Positions 20,269-27,567 of a DNA stretch of 64,000 nt are shown in pieces. Location of the stretch: assembly GCA_964463165.1 (NCBI GenBank), contig CAYXBK010000011.1, positions 87,987 to 151,986 of the forward strand, read 5' to 3'. Position 1 is the stretch's first letter. Each line of letters opens with the position of its first letter. A program made the translations under genes and the position numbers. The notes below the pieces were generated by a model. It ran no database searches and had not been told where the DNA came from. It saw only the letters and a list, made by a program, of their open reading frames with translations. This DNA comes from UBA7236 sp964463165. GTDB taxonomy: Bacteria > Bacteroidota > Bacteroidia > Chitinophagales > BACL12.

Positions 20269-20481
20269 TTAGCAGCAACTTTTATCCTGCTGAATTGGTG
20301 GGCATTTTATTGTTCCATAACTGCAATACACGCAACAATCGCCCGGTTTAGCCTTTAAAACAGTATGGCAGCTCTCACATTCATAAAAAAACTGGCAGGC
20401 ATCTATCGGCATTGTTTCCTCTTTCTGATAATTGCAGTGAGGACAAGTAATTATAGATTGGAGTGTAATTAATAAGTCCAT
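20269..20481 (-). CDS. GDCCVxC-motif cysteine-rich small protein
   Basis: 70 residues with two zinc-ribbon-like pairs (CPHC at 13-16, CESC at 35-38), the hallmark GDCCVYC at 47-53, and a terminal CC. This matches the GDCCVxC domain (seleno)protein family often found beside mercury genes; here all positions are cysteine. Its ATG directly follows the stop of the preceding gene (TAA-ATG), so it is coupled to it. It probably binds Hg(II) or another thiophilic metal in the cytosol. Confidence 0.75.
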   Translation of the reverse strand: MDLLITLQSIITCPHCNYQKEETMPIDACQFFYECESCHTVLKAKPGDCCVYCSYGTIKCPPIQQDKSCC

Positions 20482-21219
20482 TTATTTTTTCTTACAACAA
20501 GCATCCGTTGAGTCCGATGTACAACTTGAACCATTTGTTTTACATTCTTCATCCATATGCTCATAATATAATTTTGTTATAGTTTCTGTTCTTTCTGCTC
20601 CGATAATATTAGTAGCAATTGCTACAAGATCATTATGGAATTTATTTTCATTATCATTATAAAGTTGTTGAGGAGTACGAACCTTAACCAATTCTGCTTT
20701 GAAATAATTTTCTATTGCAGGTTTTAATTTATTAGCTTCTTCCTGAGTAATCAAGTTTCTTTCAAGTGCAAACCCTGTTAAAGTATTTGCGATATGAGTT
20801 GCCTCTTCAATGCTCAGCTTATCGACATCAGTTCCTTTATACCAAAGATTTTCCTGTCGGAAGGTCTCTGCATTTTTTCTTTCTTCCTTGCCTTTTAGGA
20901 TAGTGTAATCAATTTCGTATAGGTCAAAAATTGGTTTTGCAACATTATTTGTTTCATCGGAACTATTCCAAACAATTGCAAATACAGTTCCCTCTCTGTT
21001 CAACCATGCTTCCCTGACGGCTGGATTTTTTTCCAAGTCAAGTAATGCGGGTTTTGCCCTGCTGCCACATCCAATTTCTGCATAAGCACCGCAAACGAGT
21101 GGAACTTCATAAAAAGAAATGCTTTCTTTGATTGCAACTGTTTCTGCATTACCATTTGAACAGGAGTTCAACGTCATTGCTGAAATTGCGATAAAAGATA
21201 TAAGAATTATTTTTTTCAT
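20482..21219 (-). CDS. Mercury-operon lipoprotein, cysteine-rich C-terminus
   Basis: 245 residues with a lipoprotein signal (IILISFIAISAMTLNSC). The mature start holds CGAYAEIGCGSRAKPALL, a motif with two cysteines, and the last 25 residues contain six cysteines ending DACCKKK. Its start overlaps the merTP stop by four bases (ATGA). Proteins like this occur in Bacteroidota mercury clusters; it may pass metal to MerTP from the periplasm. I know no demonstrated function. Confidence 0.65.
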   Translation of the reverse strand: MKKIILISFIAISAMTLNSCSNGNAETVAIKESISFYEVPLVCGAYAEIGCGSRAKPALLDLEKNPAVREAWLNREGTVFAIVWNSSDETNNVAKPIFDLYEIDYTILKGKEERKNAETFRQENLWYKGTDVDKLSIEEATHIANTLTGFALERNLITQEEANKLKPAIENYFKAELVKVRTPQQLYNDNENKFHNDLVAIATNIIGAERTETITKLYYEHMDEECKTNGSSCTSDSTDACCKKK

Positions 21220-21836
21220 AGTTGTTTGTTTTGAATTTCTGCATTTGTAACTGAATATCCTGTTGAATTGATGGCCTGCTTTATTTCCTCAACATTGGTT
21301 TTAGAATTATCAAACTGAACATTTGATTTACCGCTATCATAAGATGTTTCGGATTTGATAATACCACTGAGTTTATAGACTTCATGGTTTACTTCCAACT
21401 CACAACCCGCACAATTCATTCCTTTGATAGAAAATTCCGCAGTCTGAATATTTGAATTGTCAACTACATTAATTTGATTTTCGGATGCAGGGAAAAATAC
21501 TTTTGCGTAAGAAGGAAAGGCAATCATTAATATCGCTAAAATTGTTACAATGGAAAGAAATGTTTTTGAATGGATAAATTTTTGCTTTTCAACAACTTCA
21601 CATCCGCATTCATCAACAGGTTGTGGTCTAAATTTCTGATACCAGGCGAATCCTAAAACTAAAATACTCACACCGATTAAATAAGGTCTTGCAGGATCAA
21701 TCCATGCAAAAGTTGATGCTATACCACTGCTCCCTGCAATAATTGCTAATACAGGAGTGATGCAACACAAAGAAGCAGCTATTGCAGAAGCGAGTCCGGC
21801 GCCAATAACTCTACCTGATGTTTTTCGACCATTCAT
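21216..21836 (-). CDS. merTP: Mercuric transport fusion protein MerTP
   Basis: 206 residues: a MerT-like membrane part fused to a MerP-like domain. The first helix has the paired cysteines SLCCITP (24-25), a loop carries CGC (77-79), and a third helix spans about 92-115. Residues 133-200 form a heavy-metal-associated domain with GMNCAGC (142-145). MerT moves Hg(II) inward from MerP. No mercuric reductase (MerA) or lyase (MerB) gene is in the window, which leaves the fate of imported Hg(II) open. The gene overlaps the regulator by ATGA. Confidence 0.88.
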   Translation of the reverse strand: MNGRKTSGRVIGAGLASAIAASLCCITPVLAIIAGSSGIASTFAWIDPARPYLIGVSILVLGFAWYQKFRPQPVDECGCEVVEKQKFIHSKTFLSIVTILAILMIAFPSYAKVFFPASENQINVVDNSNIQTAEFSIKGMNCAGCELEVNHEVYKLSGIIKSETSYDSGKSNVQFDNSKTNVEEIKQAINSTGYSVTNAEIQNKQL

Positions 21837-22210
21837 TTTGTTTCCACCTTCAGATTTTGTTGATTGATGTATTTGAAAAATGGTTTCAGGATTTTCAGGT
21901 TTTCATCTTTAAGCGAATAAAATATAGTTTGTGCTACCCGGCGTGATTCAATAACGTTTCCGTCTTTCAGTTTGCGCAAATGCTGTGAAACGGCAGGAAT
22001 GCTCATTCCTAAAATATCGCTGATGTCGCAAGGACAGAGTTCGCTTTCTTCTTCAAGAAGGTAAAGAATTTTCAGTCTGACATCATTTGCAGCAAGCTCG
22101 AGAACCCTGCTCAATTGAAGCAATGAAGGTGAAATTGCCCTGACCTTTTCCCGGCAATCTCTGATCTGTGCCTCATCTGCAAATACCCGGATACAAGTGT
22201 TTTTGTCCAT
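21833..22210 (-). CDS. ArsR/SmtB-family metal-responsive repressor
   Basis: 125 residues with the winged-helix fold (SRVLELAANDVRLKILYLL, then SIPAVSQHLRKLKDGNVIESRR). The metal-binding helix reads ELCPCDI (Cys59, Cys61), like the ArsR-type ELCVCDL site, and two more cysteines are at 6 and 19. It heads the merTP operon, replacing the usual MerR. A palindrome overlapping its promoter (22249-22268) is the likely operator, so the operon should be derepressed by Hg(II) or a similar thiophilic metal. Confidence 0.88.
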   Translation of the reverse strand: MDKNTCIRVFADEAQIRDCREKVRAISPSLLQLSRVLELAANDVRLKILYLLEEESELCPCDISDILGMSIPAVSQHLRKLKDGNVIESRRVAQTIFYSLKDENLKILKPFFKYINQQNLKVETK

Positions 22211-22227
22211 TTAGATTTAGAATAGAT

Positions 22228-22259
22228 CAAAGGTAGGCTTACTTTCTTATTTAAGCAAA
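22228..22259 (-). promoter_or_regulatory. Bacteroidota-type promoter of the arsR-merTP operon
   Basis: On the minus strand, TTTG (22259-22256), 20 bp, then TACCTTTG (22235-22228), which fits the -33 / -7 consensus TTTG ... TAnnTTTG. The start codon follows 18 bp downstream of the -7 box. Confidence 0.65.
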
Positions 22260-22268
22260 TGCTTAAAT
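22249..22268. promoter_or_regulatory. Probable ArsR operator
   Basis: Perfect inverted repeat ATTTAAGC-N4-GCTTAAAT. It covers the -33 element of the arsR promoter, the position expected for a repressor-blocked promoter. Confidence 0.65.
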
Positions 22269-22314
22269 ACATTTAGCAATATTTAATGAATAGAATTGGA
22301 TGAGACATTTGTAT

Positions 22315-23526
22315 TTATTGTTTCACAAATGGAAACGAATAGGTTTCTCCTTCCGTTCTAATAATTAACTCATAATAGCCTGACGGCAAATCCTTTGAGC
22401 TTATTTGAAAGTTTGCAGAAATAATTGAAAATGTATTTATTGTTTGTCCAATCTGATTTTGAATAATTATTTCAGCGTCGTTTTCTAAACCTGCAATTGT
22501 GATCATATCTGTAGCAGGATTGGGATACAGTGTAATACCGGAATTTGTAATATCGTTTATACTTACAATCCCACTAATGTTTACAGGAATATATTGTGTA
22601 TTCCATACTTCATAGGTATTCATATTTACATATTGCACGGGAATGAAATCATCCAACTGATCGGAGGGATACAACATTACTCCATATCGTTCGCCGGGCG
22701 AAATATTTAAAGTGTCTGTTTCAATTTCATCCGGTAGTGGCCTTCCGTCTGAATCAATGATTTTTGCATTGAGCCATGAAGGAAATATTATCCTGTTTCG
22801 AAAAAATCCGATTGCTCCAATTCGTATATAGATATATTCGTTTTCCCTTCCGGTAATTTTTGTGCTATCGTCAGAATCAAGTTGTGTTTCTGAATGACCA
22901 TTTACTAAAAAATAAGATGGATTATAAGGGCCGGGTAAACGGGAAGTATCCGCAACATCATCATGCACAGGAATATGCCGGTGCCAAAAAGTATCTATTT
23001 CAGAAAAAATCCAATTGTATGATTTGCTATAGGCAGGCCCTCCTGTATAGGCTGTTTTTGCACCTCCTGCTGCCCTTACAACCAATAAGCCATACATTCC
23101 CATCTGAACATGAATTGCATCTGCCATATGGCAATGGTAGAGATATATGCCTGCATTGGTGGCTTTAAAACTATACGTTGTATCCTGCATGTGCTCCAAA
23201 TAAAATGAAGTCGCAGGATCACCGTCATTTCTGGTATCCACATCTAATCCATGTAAATGAATTGTGTGATGATCATACTGTGAAATGCTCAAAGCATTAA
23301 TAATAACCGAATCTCCTTCATTGCAATAAATTACAGTTGCCGGAATATGAGGGTCATCAGCCAAATGATCGGCAATGCCAAAAATCCTGACTGTATCATC
23401 ATTCCACATCGTGTCAATTCCAAAATTGCTGCGCAAGTATTTATTGATATTAATAGTTTCCTGTGCTCTTAATTGAAAAGAACAGATGAATGCAATTGAA
23501 AATAATATAACAATCCGCTTATTCAA
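22315..23526 (-). CDS. T9SS-exported multicopper-oxidase-like protein
   Basis: 403 residues: signal peptide (IVILFSIAFICSFQLRAQ), cupredoxin domains with TIHLHGL (His90, His92) and YLYHCHMADAIHVQMGM (His131-Cys-His133, His139, Met142/144), then a T9SS sorting domain (YPNPATDMITI near 335). The HCH-x5-H-x-x-M pattern is a type 1 copper site. It is shorter than three-domain oxidases, so it may be a two-domain oxidase or may need its neighbour, the cupredoxin protein 7 bp upstream. It is the last gene of the secreted module B operon. Confidence 0.75.
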   Translation of the reverse strand: MNKRIVILFSIAFICSFQLRAQETININKYLRSNFGIDTMWNDDTVRIFGIADHLADDPHIPATVIYCNEGDSVIINALSISQYDHHTIHLHGLDVDTRNDGDPATSFYLEHMQDTTYSFKATNAGIYLYHCHMADAIHVQMGMYGLLVVRAAGGAKTAYTGGPAYSKSYNWIFSEIDTFWHRHIPVHDDVADTSRLPGPYNPSYFLVNGHSETQLDSDDSTKITGRENEYIYIRIGAIGFFRNRIIFPSWLNAKIIDSDGRPLPDEIETDTLNISPGERYGVMLYPSDQLDDFIPVQYVNMNTYEVWNTQYIPVNISGIVSINDITNSGITLYPNPATDMITIAGLENDAEIIIQNQIGQTINTFSIISANFQISSKDLPSGYYELIIRTEGETYSFPFVKQ

Positions 23527-23533
23527 ACTTTAT

Positions 23534-24406
23534 TTATTCGTCTATTTCCATAATTAAAAACATTCCATAGGGATGAGTGCCGCCGCCTGCCATCGCTAAT
23601 AAATTATGATCATGCACCGAATACCTGCCCGGTTTATCGGGAATAAGTTGAAGAACAACTCCCTCCATTTGTTCAATAGGCCAAGTATCTTTTACCCAGT
23701 CTTTTCTGATCCTGCTTCCTGTTGAATACAACACCTTACAATGAAACCCGTGAAAATGTATTGAATGTTCTGACTGCCCTGTATTTGTTATAAAAATCAA
23801 AATGGTATCACCAACATTTCCAGTAATCGCTGCAGTCGAGTCGGTTTCAGTATCCGGGTAACTTCTTGAATTGATAGTAAAATAATCAGGAATATAATTA
23901 TTCCAATTTACAGTAACCCCGGCATCAATATCATTATTAAATTCTGTCTGATGCTCTTTAAGATTCCAGTAATATTTTTTTGATGAGGAATTAGTCACAC
24001 AGATCATCCCTCCCAATCCCATATATCGATTTTCAGGATAGTTTAATTGATCGTAATAAATAAATATTTTTTCTTCGGAAGAATAAAAAGTAAAGGTTGC
24101 AGAATCTCCCGGTGCAATTGTTACGGGTATGCCTGCAAATCCTTTTACTGTAAATCCATGCATAACATCATCATTGTTATGAACATTGAAAACAATGCTA
24201 TCGCTGGTCGTGCAATTGAAAACGGTGTTTAATGAATTAAATTCCTCCGTTTCGTTAAATGCTAAAAAAGGAAAGGTAGTGAGTTTAACGGTTACAAATT
24301 CACCGCTATTGATAAATAGATCTTTGTTAATAATTGTTGCAGAGCAATTGGCAAAACATACTATCCCTATTAGAATTAAAGAGAATTTGTTTATGCCATT
24401 GCGCAA
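23534..24406 (-). CDS. Cupredoxin/multicopper-oxidase-like exported protein without the T1 cysteine
   Basis: 290 residues with a lipoprotein-like signal (LILIGIVCFANCSA). It has HSIHFHGFHC near 217, as in multicopper oxidases, but the second copper segment reads YSVHDHNLLAM, with Asp where the T1 cysteine would be. A blue-copper electron-entry site is therefore unlikely here. It may supply only the trinuclear-site histidines or simply bind copper. It is encoded directly before the T9SS oxidase-like gene and may form a complex with it. Confidence 0.7.
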   Translation of the reverse strand: MRNGINKFSLILIGIVCFANCSATIINKDLFINSGEFVTVKLTTFPFLAFNETEEFNSLNTVFNCTTSDSIVFNVHNNDDVMHGFTVKGFAGIPVTIAPGDSATFTFYSSEEKIFIYYDQLNYPENRYMGLGGMICVTNSSSKKYYWNLKEHQTEFNNDIDAGVTVNWNNYIPDYFTINSRSYPDTETDSTAAITGNVGDTILIFITNTGQSEHSIHFHGFHCKVLYSTGSRIRKDWVKDTWPIEQMEGVVLQLIPDKPGRYSVHDHNLLAMAGGGTHPYGMFLIMEIDE

Positions 24407-24420
24407 GTGTAAATAGTTTA

Positions 24421-25113
24421 TTATTGAATGATAATTTTCTGAGTTTTAACTGGGAGTCCGTTTGTTGAAACAACAGCCAAATACATTCCCGAATCCAATT
24501 CACTTACATCAAGTGAAGTAATTCCATTCTGGATATTCTGATTTAGAACATTTTTCCCATTGAGGTCAAATAAATTAAAAGTTGATTCAGCATTTAAATT
24601 GGCAATGAAAATATTTTCCTGCGTAATGGTGGGATATATTGCAATTGAATTACTACAGTTAGAATTAATTGCGGTCACCTCTCCTGAAGAAATTATCCAA
24701 ACGACCTGTACTTTTTCATCTGGTGCTGAATCTTCCCATACATTCATGGCAAGGGTTGTAATGCCTGCTGAGAAAGATGGAATTACATTATATCCTAAAA
24801 ATCCCATTTCACCGGGTGGTACCGGATACATAGTTCCATTATCAGGAACTCCCGGATAGCAGGTTCCGAGATCACATAACGAATAATCCCAATCTCCTGG
24901 AATGTCCAACGAAACACGTTCCCAATTTAAGATCAGTGTATCGGTTCCTGTTGAATTATCCATATAAATATCATAGATAGTCAACTGATCGGGCGTGCCC
25001 TCTGCAATTAAGGTATCGTTTGGAGTAATTGTAAAAGATTGAGAATAGGAAATTTGTCCGGCTATCAATTTCACCAATAAAGCGGACAAAATATTTCGAA
25101 GAGAATTTTTCAT
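24421..25113 (-). CDS. Secreted CDLGxC-motif protein with T9SS domain (module B copy)
   Basis: 230 residues: signal peptide, a beta-rich domain with WDYSLCDLGTCYPGVPDNGTM near residue 72-92 (split: SLCDLGTC, PGVPDNGTM), PPGEMGF, and a T9SS sorting domain (IYPTITQENIFIAN). Two paralogues in the window share the C-x3-G-x-C and P/F-PDxGTM blocks (47365-48060; 49580-50017). Each lies beside a thioredoxin-like gene. I do not recognise a described function. The paired cysteines could be a disulfide substrate of that neighbour or a metal site. Confidence 0.7.
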   Translation of the reverse strand: MKNSLRNILSALLVKLIAGQISYSQSFTITPNDTLIAEGTPDQLTIYDIYMDNSTGTDTLILNWERVSLDIPGDWDYSLCDLGTCYPGVPDNGTMYPVPPGEMGFLGYNVIPSFSAGITTLAMNVWEDSAPDEKVQVVWIISSGEVTAINSNCSNSIAIYPTITQENIFIANLNAESTFNLFDLNGKNVLNQNIQNGITSLDVSELDSGMYLAVVSTNGLPVKTQKIIIQ

Positions 25114-25124
25114 TTCAATAAATA

Positions 25125-25916
25125 TTAATGATTAACAATCACTTTTTCGATGTGTGAGATTCCATTTCCTGTTAGTTGAATAAAATATATTCCATTAGGA
25201 ACCGAAGCAATATCAAAAGTTATTGTATTCATGTTACCTATATTATTTAAAGCCGGGTTTTGCAGACCAATTACCTTGTTTCCTTTTAAATCCATTAGTG
25301 ATATATTTTCAATTGAATAAATGTTTTCATAAGTTATCATTACAGTTTCGGTGGCGGGATTTGGATACAATTTTATATTAATATTATTCTCATTAGTATT
25401 TATATCAGTGGTTGTTTTTGCAAATACTTCGTCGATTGCAGCTTCAAAATCGGGAATATCTCCCGGACCAAACCCTTTAACATTATAAAAAACCTCATGC
25501 GTGTTTTTACCCAAAACAACAATTGTCGGCATCCCCATTCCTCCATAATAAGCGACATCGTCAGCACAATCTTCAAAGAGCGCATCGTGGTTAAAACCAT
25601 TGTCAGACTCCCATGTTTGCATGGTGGCACATGAATAGGTATTCACATACGCAAGACAGTAAAATAGTATGCTGTCGGGGTGTAAAGTCCTGTAATCCTC
25701 TACAACTGGGTCCATAAGGTCGGCAGCATCAATACACATGGTACAGGTTGGCAGCATATCGAAGGCAAGAATGACACAATTTCCATTGTCAAGCTCGGTG
25801 AAAAGCGTGTGATCTATTCCGTCACAATCTGTTTTTGTCCAGTCTTCGGCGAAGTCCTGAGCCTGTAATGCAGAAAAAAGGCATATTATGGGGAGGAGGG
25901 TAAATGTTTTAGTCAT
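25125..25916 (-). CDS. Thioredoxin-like T9SS-exported protein (module B copy)
   Basis: 263 residues from the ATG at 25916, which opens a signal peptide (TFTLLPIICLFSALQAQ); the frame runs open to 26093, but the extension crosses repeat S3 and lacks a signal. The fold is thioredoxin-like: LPTCTMC (C-x-x-C), a third conserved Cys in TYSCATM and the cis-proline motif GMGMPT. A T9SS sorting domain (YPNPATETVMI) ends it. It heads a four-gene operon and likely acts as a secreted thiol oxidoreductase or copper chaperone. Confidence 0.75.
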   Translation of the reverse strand: MTKTFTLLPIICLFSALQAQDFAEDWTKTDCDGIDHTLFTELDNGNCVILAFDMLPTCTMCIDAADLMDPVVEDYRTLHPDSILFYCLAYVNTYSCATMQTWESDNGFNHDALFEDCADDVAYYGGMGMPTIVVLGKNTHEVFYNVKGFGPGDIPDFEAAIDEVFAKTTTDINTNENNINIKLYPNPATETVMITYENIYSIENISLMDLKGNKVIGLQNPALNNIGNMNTITFDIASVPNGIYFIQLTGNGISHIEKVIVNH

Positions 25917-25932
25917 AATCCTGATTTTACTA

Positions 25933-25963
25933 TAAAGGTAGTGCACTGCTTTTAGAATTTCAA
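25933..25963 (-). promoter_or_regulatory. Probable promoter of the secreted module B operon
   Basis: On the minus strand TTG (25963-25961), 20 bp, then TACCTTTA (25940-25933), close to TAnnTTTG. The ATG at 25916 follows 16 bp on. It sits within 10 bp of repeat S3. Confidence 0.45.
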
Positions 25964-25970
25964 CATGCGG

Positions 25971-26047
25971 GTTACTTTCGGCACGATAAAGTAACAACCG
26001 TTGCGGGACTAAGGTTTTGGAGGTTTGGGAGTCAAAAAACTCGGATC
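25971..26047. repeat. Site S3: 77-bp att-like repeat between modules B and C
   Basis: Core at 25971-25995 is perfect: GTTACTTTC, six bases, ATAAAGTAAC. ACTAAGGTTTTGGAGG in the middle matches S4 and S5. The right block is decayed (GGGAGTCAAA then diverges) but starts at the same 56-bp offset (26027). It is the only copy next to a plus-strand gene, whose start is 36 bp on. Confidence 0.8.
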
Positions 26048-26082
26048 CATAGAGCTTACTGATTTGTCTGTAATTTAGAGCA

Positions 26083-27546
26083 ATGAAATTCATACTACTG
26101 TTTTTTACACTGCCCTTTATTTGCTTTGGGCAGGTTTCAATTGACTGGGATGCTCCTGTGGCAGTGGCCGAATCATCGTTCGGTAATCAGCATCCAAGGA
26201 TCGTTTTAGACAGAAATAATAATCCGATGGTATTGTGGGGAAATATGGATGAGTCGGCGCCATATTTTTCACGCTGGAACGGGTCTGAGTTTATGATCCC
26301 AATACGAGTTACACCTGAAGCGATGGAAGTTTTTACAGCTTCTTGGGCAGGACCTGATATTGCAGCTTTCGGTGATACAATTTATGTTGTTTTCAAAGAG
26401 AACCCTGAAGATATGGCTCCTGCATATTGCATACACTCCTATAATGGAGGAATGACCTTTTCTGACCCCGTGGTGTTGGATGGAATGATCGGCGATAATA
26501 TTTCGAGATTTCCCTCTGTTACGGTTAATGAAGTAGGGCAACCAATTGTTGCATTTATGAAATTGGACAGCGATTTTGGAAATGCCCGCTATGTTGTTGC
26601 AACGTCAGACGATTTTGGGAACAGTTTTAATATGGATGTTTTAGCAAGCGATTTTTCAGGAGGTGATGTTTGCGATTGTTGCCCGGTGAGTGTTACATCT
26701 GAAAATAATTATGTAGCAACTCTCTACAGGGATAATTTGGATAATTTGCGTAATTCATGGGCCGGGATTTCTACGAATGGTGGCAGTACGTTTATGAATG
26801 GTATACAAATAGATCAGACAGATTGGGTGATTAATGCATGTCCTTCAACAGGTCCTGACGGTGTTATTATTGGCGATAGTTTATATTCTGTATTCATGAG
26901 TGCCGCAACAGGCGAAGAGAGAGTGTATTTTTCAGCTTCATCTCTCTCTACACTTTCAGCTTCATCAGCTGAACGATTAAGTTTTGAAATTCTGGAATTG
27001 GATTTGGAAAATTATCCTCGCATTGCCAACTATGGAAATACAGTTACAATTGTTTGGAAAGACGTAATATTTGATTCGCAAATTGAATTACAGTTTACTT
27101 CGAATATCGAAAACCGATTTTCAAATAGCACTATTGATGTCACTTTATACAATTTGGAAAATTACAATCCTATAAATTCAGATGTGGCGGTTTCATCTAC
27201 TGATGTTCATGTAGTTTGGCAGGAAGGAACAAATGGAACTGTAATGTATAGAAAAGGGACTTATGCTGATCCTGTTTCAATAAATGATCAACATTCGCCG
27301 GAATCATTTATTTTATATCCGAATCCGGCCAGTAATCAAATTAATATCAGTGTAAGCGACAATGTTGATGGGAATATAGAATTTGTTTTATCTGATGTTT
27401 CAGGTAAAAATCTTTTTACCAGTAAATACATGGATGCTCAGTTAATCCCTATTGACATAACAAATTTACCTTCCGGTTTATATTTTATCGCAATTAAAGA
27501 TGAAACATGTAAAGAATACAATCAAATATTTAGTGTATTCAAATAG
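26083..27546 (+). CDS. Sialidase-like (BNR) beta-propeller protein with T9SS domain
   Basis: 487 residues: signal peptide (ILLFFTLPFICFGQ), BNR/Asp-box-like repeats (SYNGGMTFSDP, STNGGSTFMNG, SDDFGNSF) of an exo-alpha-sialidase-like propeller, a central GGDVCDCCPVSV cysteine cluster and a T9SS sorting domain (YPNPASNQINI). The CDCCP cluster is unusual for a sialidase and suggests metal binding, which fits the copper context. It is the only plus-strand gene in the island and starts just right of S3. Confidence 0.75.
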   Translation: MKFILLFFTLPFICFGQVSIDWDAPVAVAESSFGNQHPRIVLDRNNNPMVLWGNMDESAPYFSRWNGSEFMIPIRVTPEAMEVFTASWAGPDIAAFGDTIYVVFKENPEDMAPAYCIHSYNGGMTFSDPVVLDGMIGDNISRFPSVTVNEVGQPIVAFMKLDSDFGNARYVVATSDDFGNSFNMDVLASDFSGGDVCDCCPVSVTSENNYVATLYRDNLDNLRNSWAGISTNGGSTFMNGIQIDQTDWVINACPSTGPDGVIIGDSLYSVFMSAATGEERVYFSASSLSTLSASSAERLSFEILELDLENYPRIANYGNTVTIVWKDVIFDSQIELQFTSNIENRFSNSTIDVTLYNLENYNPINSDVAVSSTDVHVVWQEGTNGTVMYRKGTYADPVSINDQHSPESFILYPNPASNQINISVSDNVDGNIEFVLSDVSGKNLFTSKYMDAQLIPIDITNLPSGLYFIAIKDETCKEYNQIFSVFK

Positions 27547-27567
27547 GATTCTAATTGTCAACAGTGG

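Noticed and set aside
25917..26093. 5' extension of the thioredoxin-like gene to 26093
   Set aside because: It would run through repeat S3 and place a signal peptide inside the protein; the ATG at 25916 starts the signal directly.
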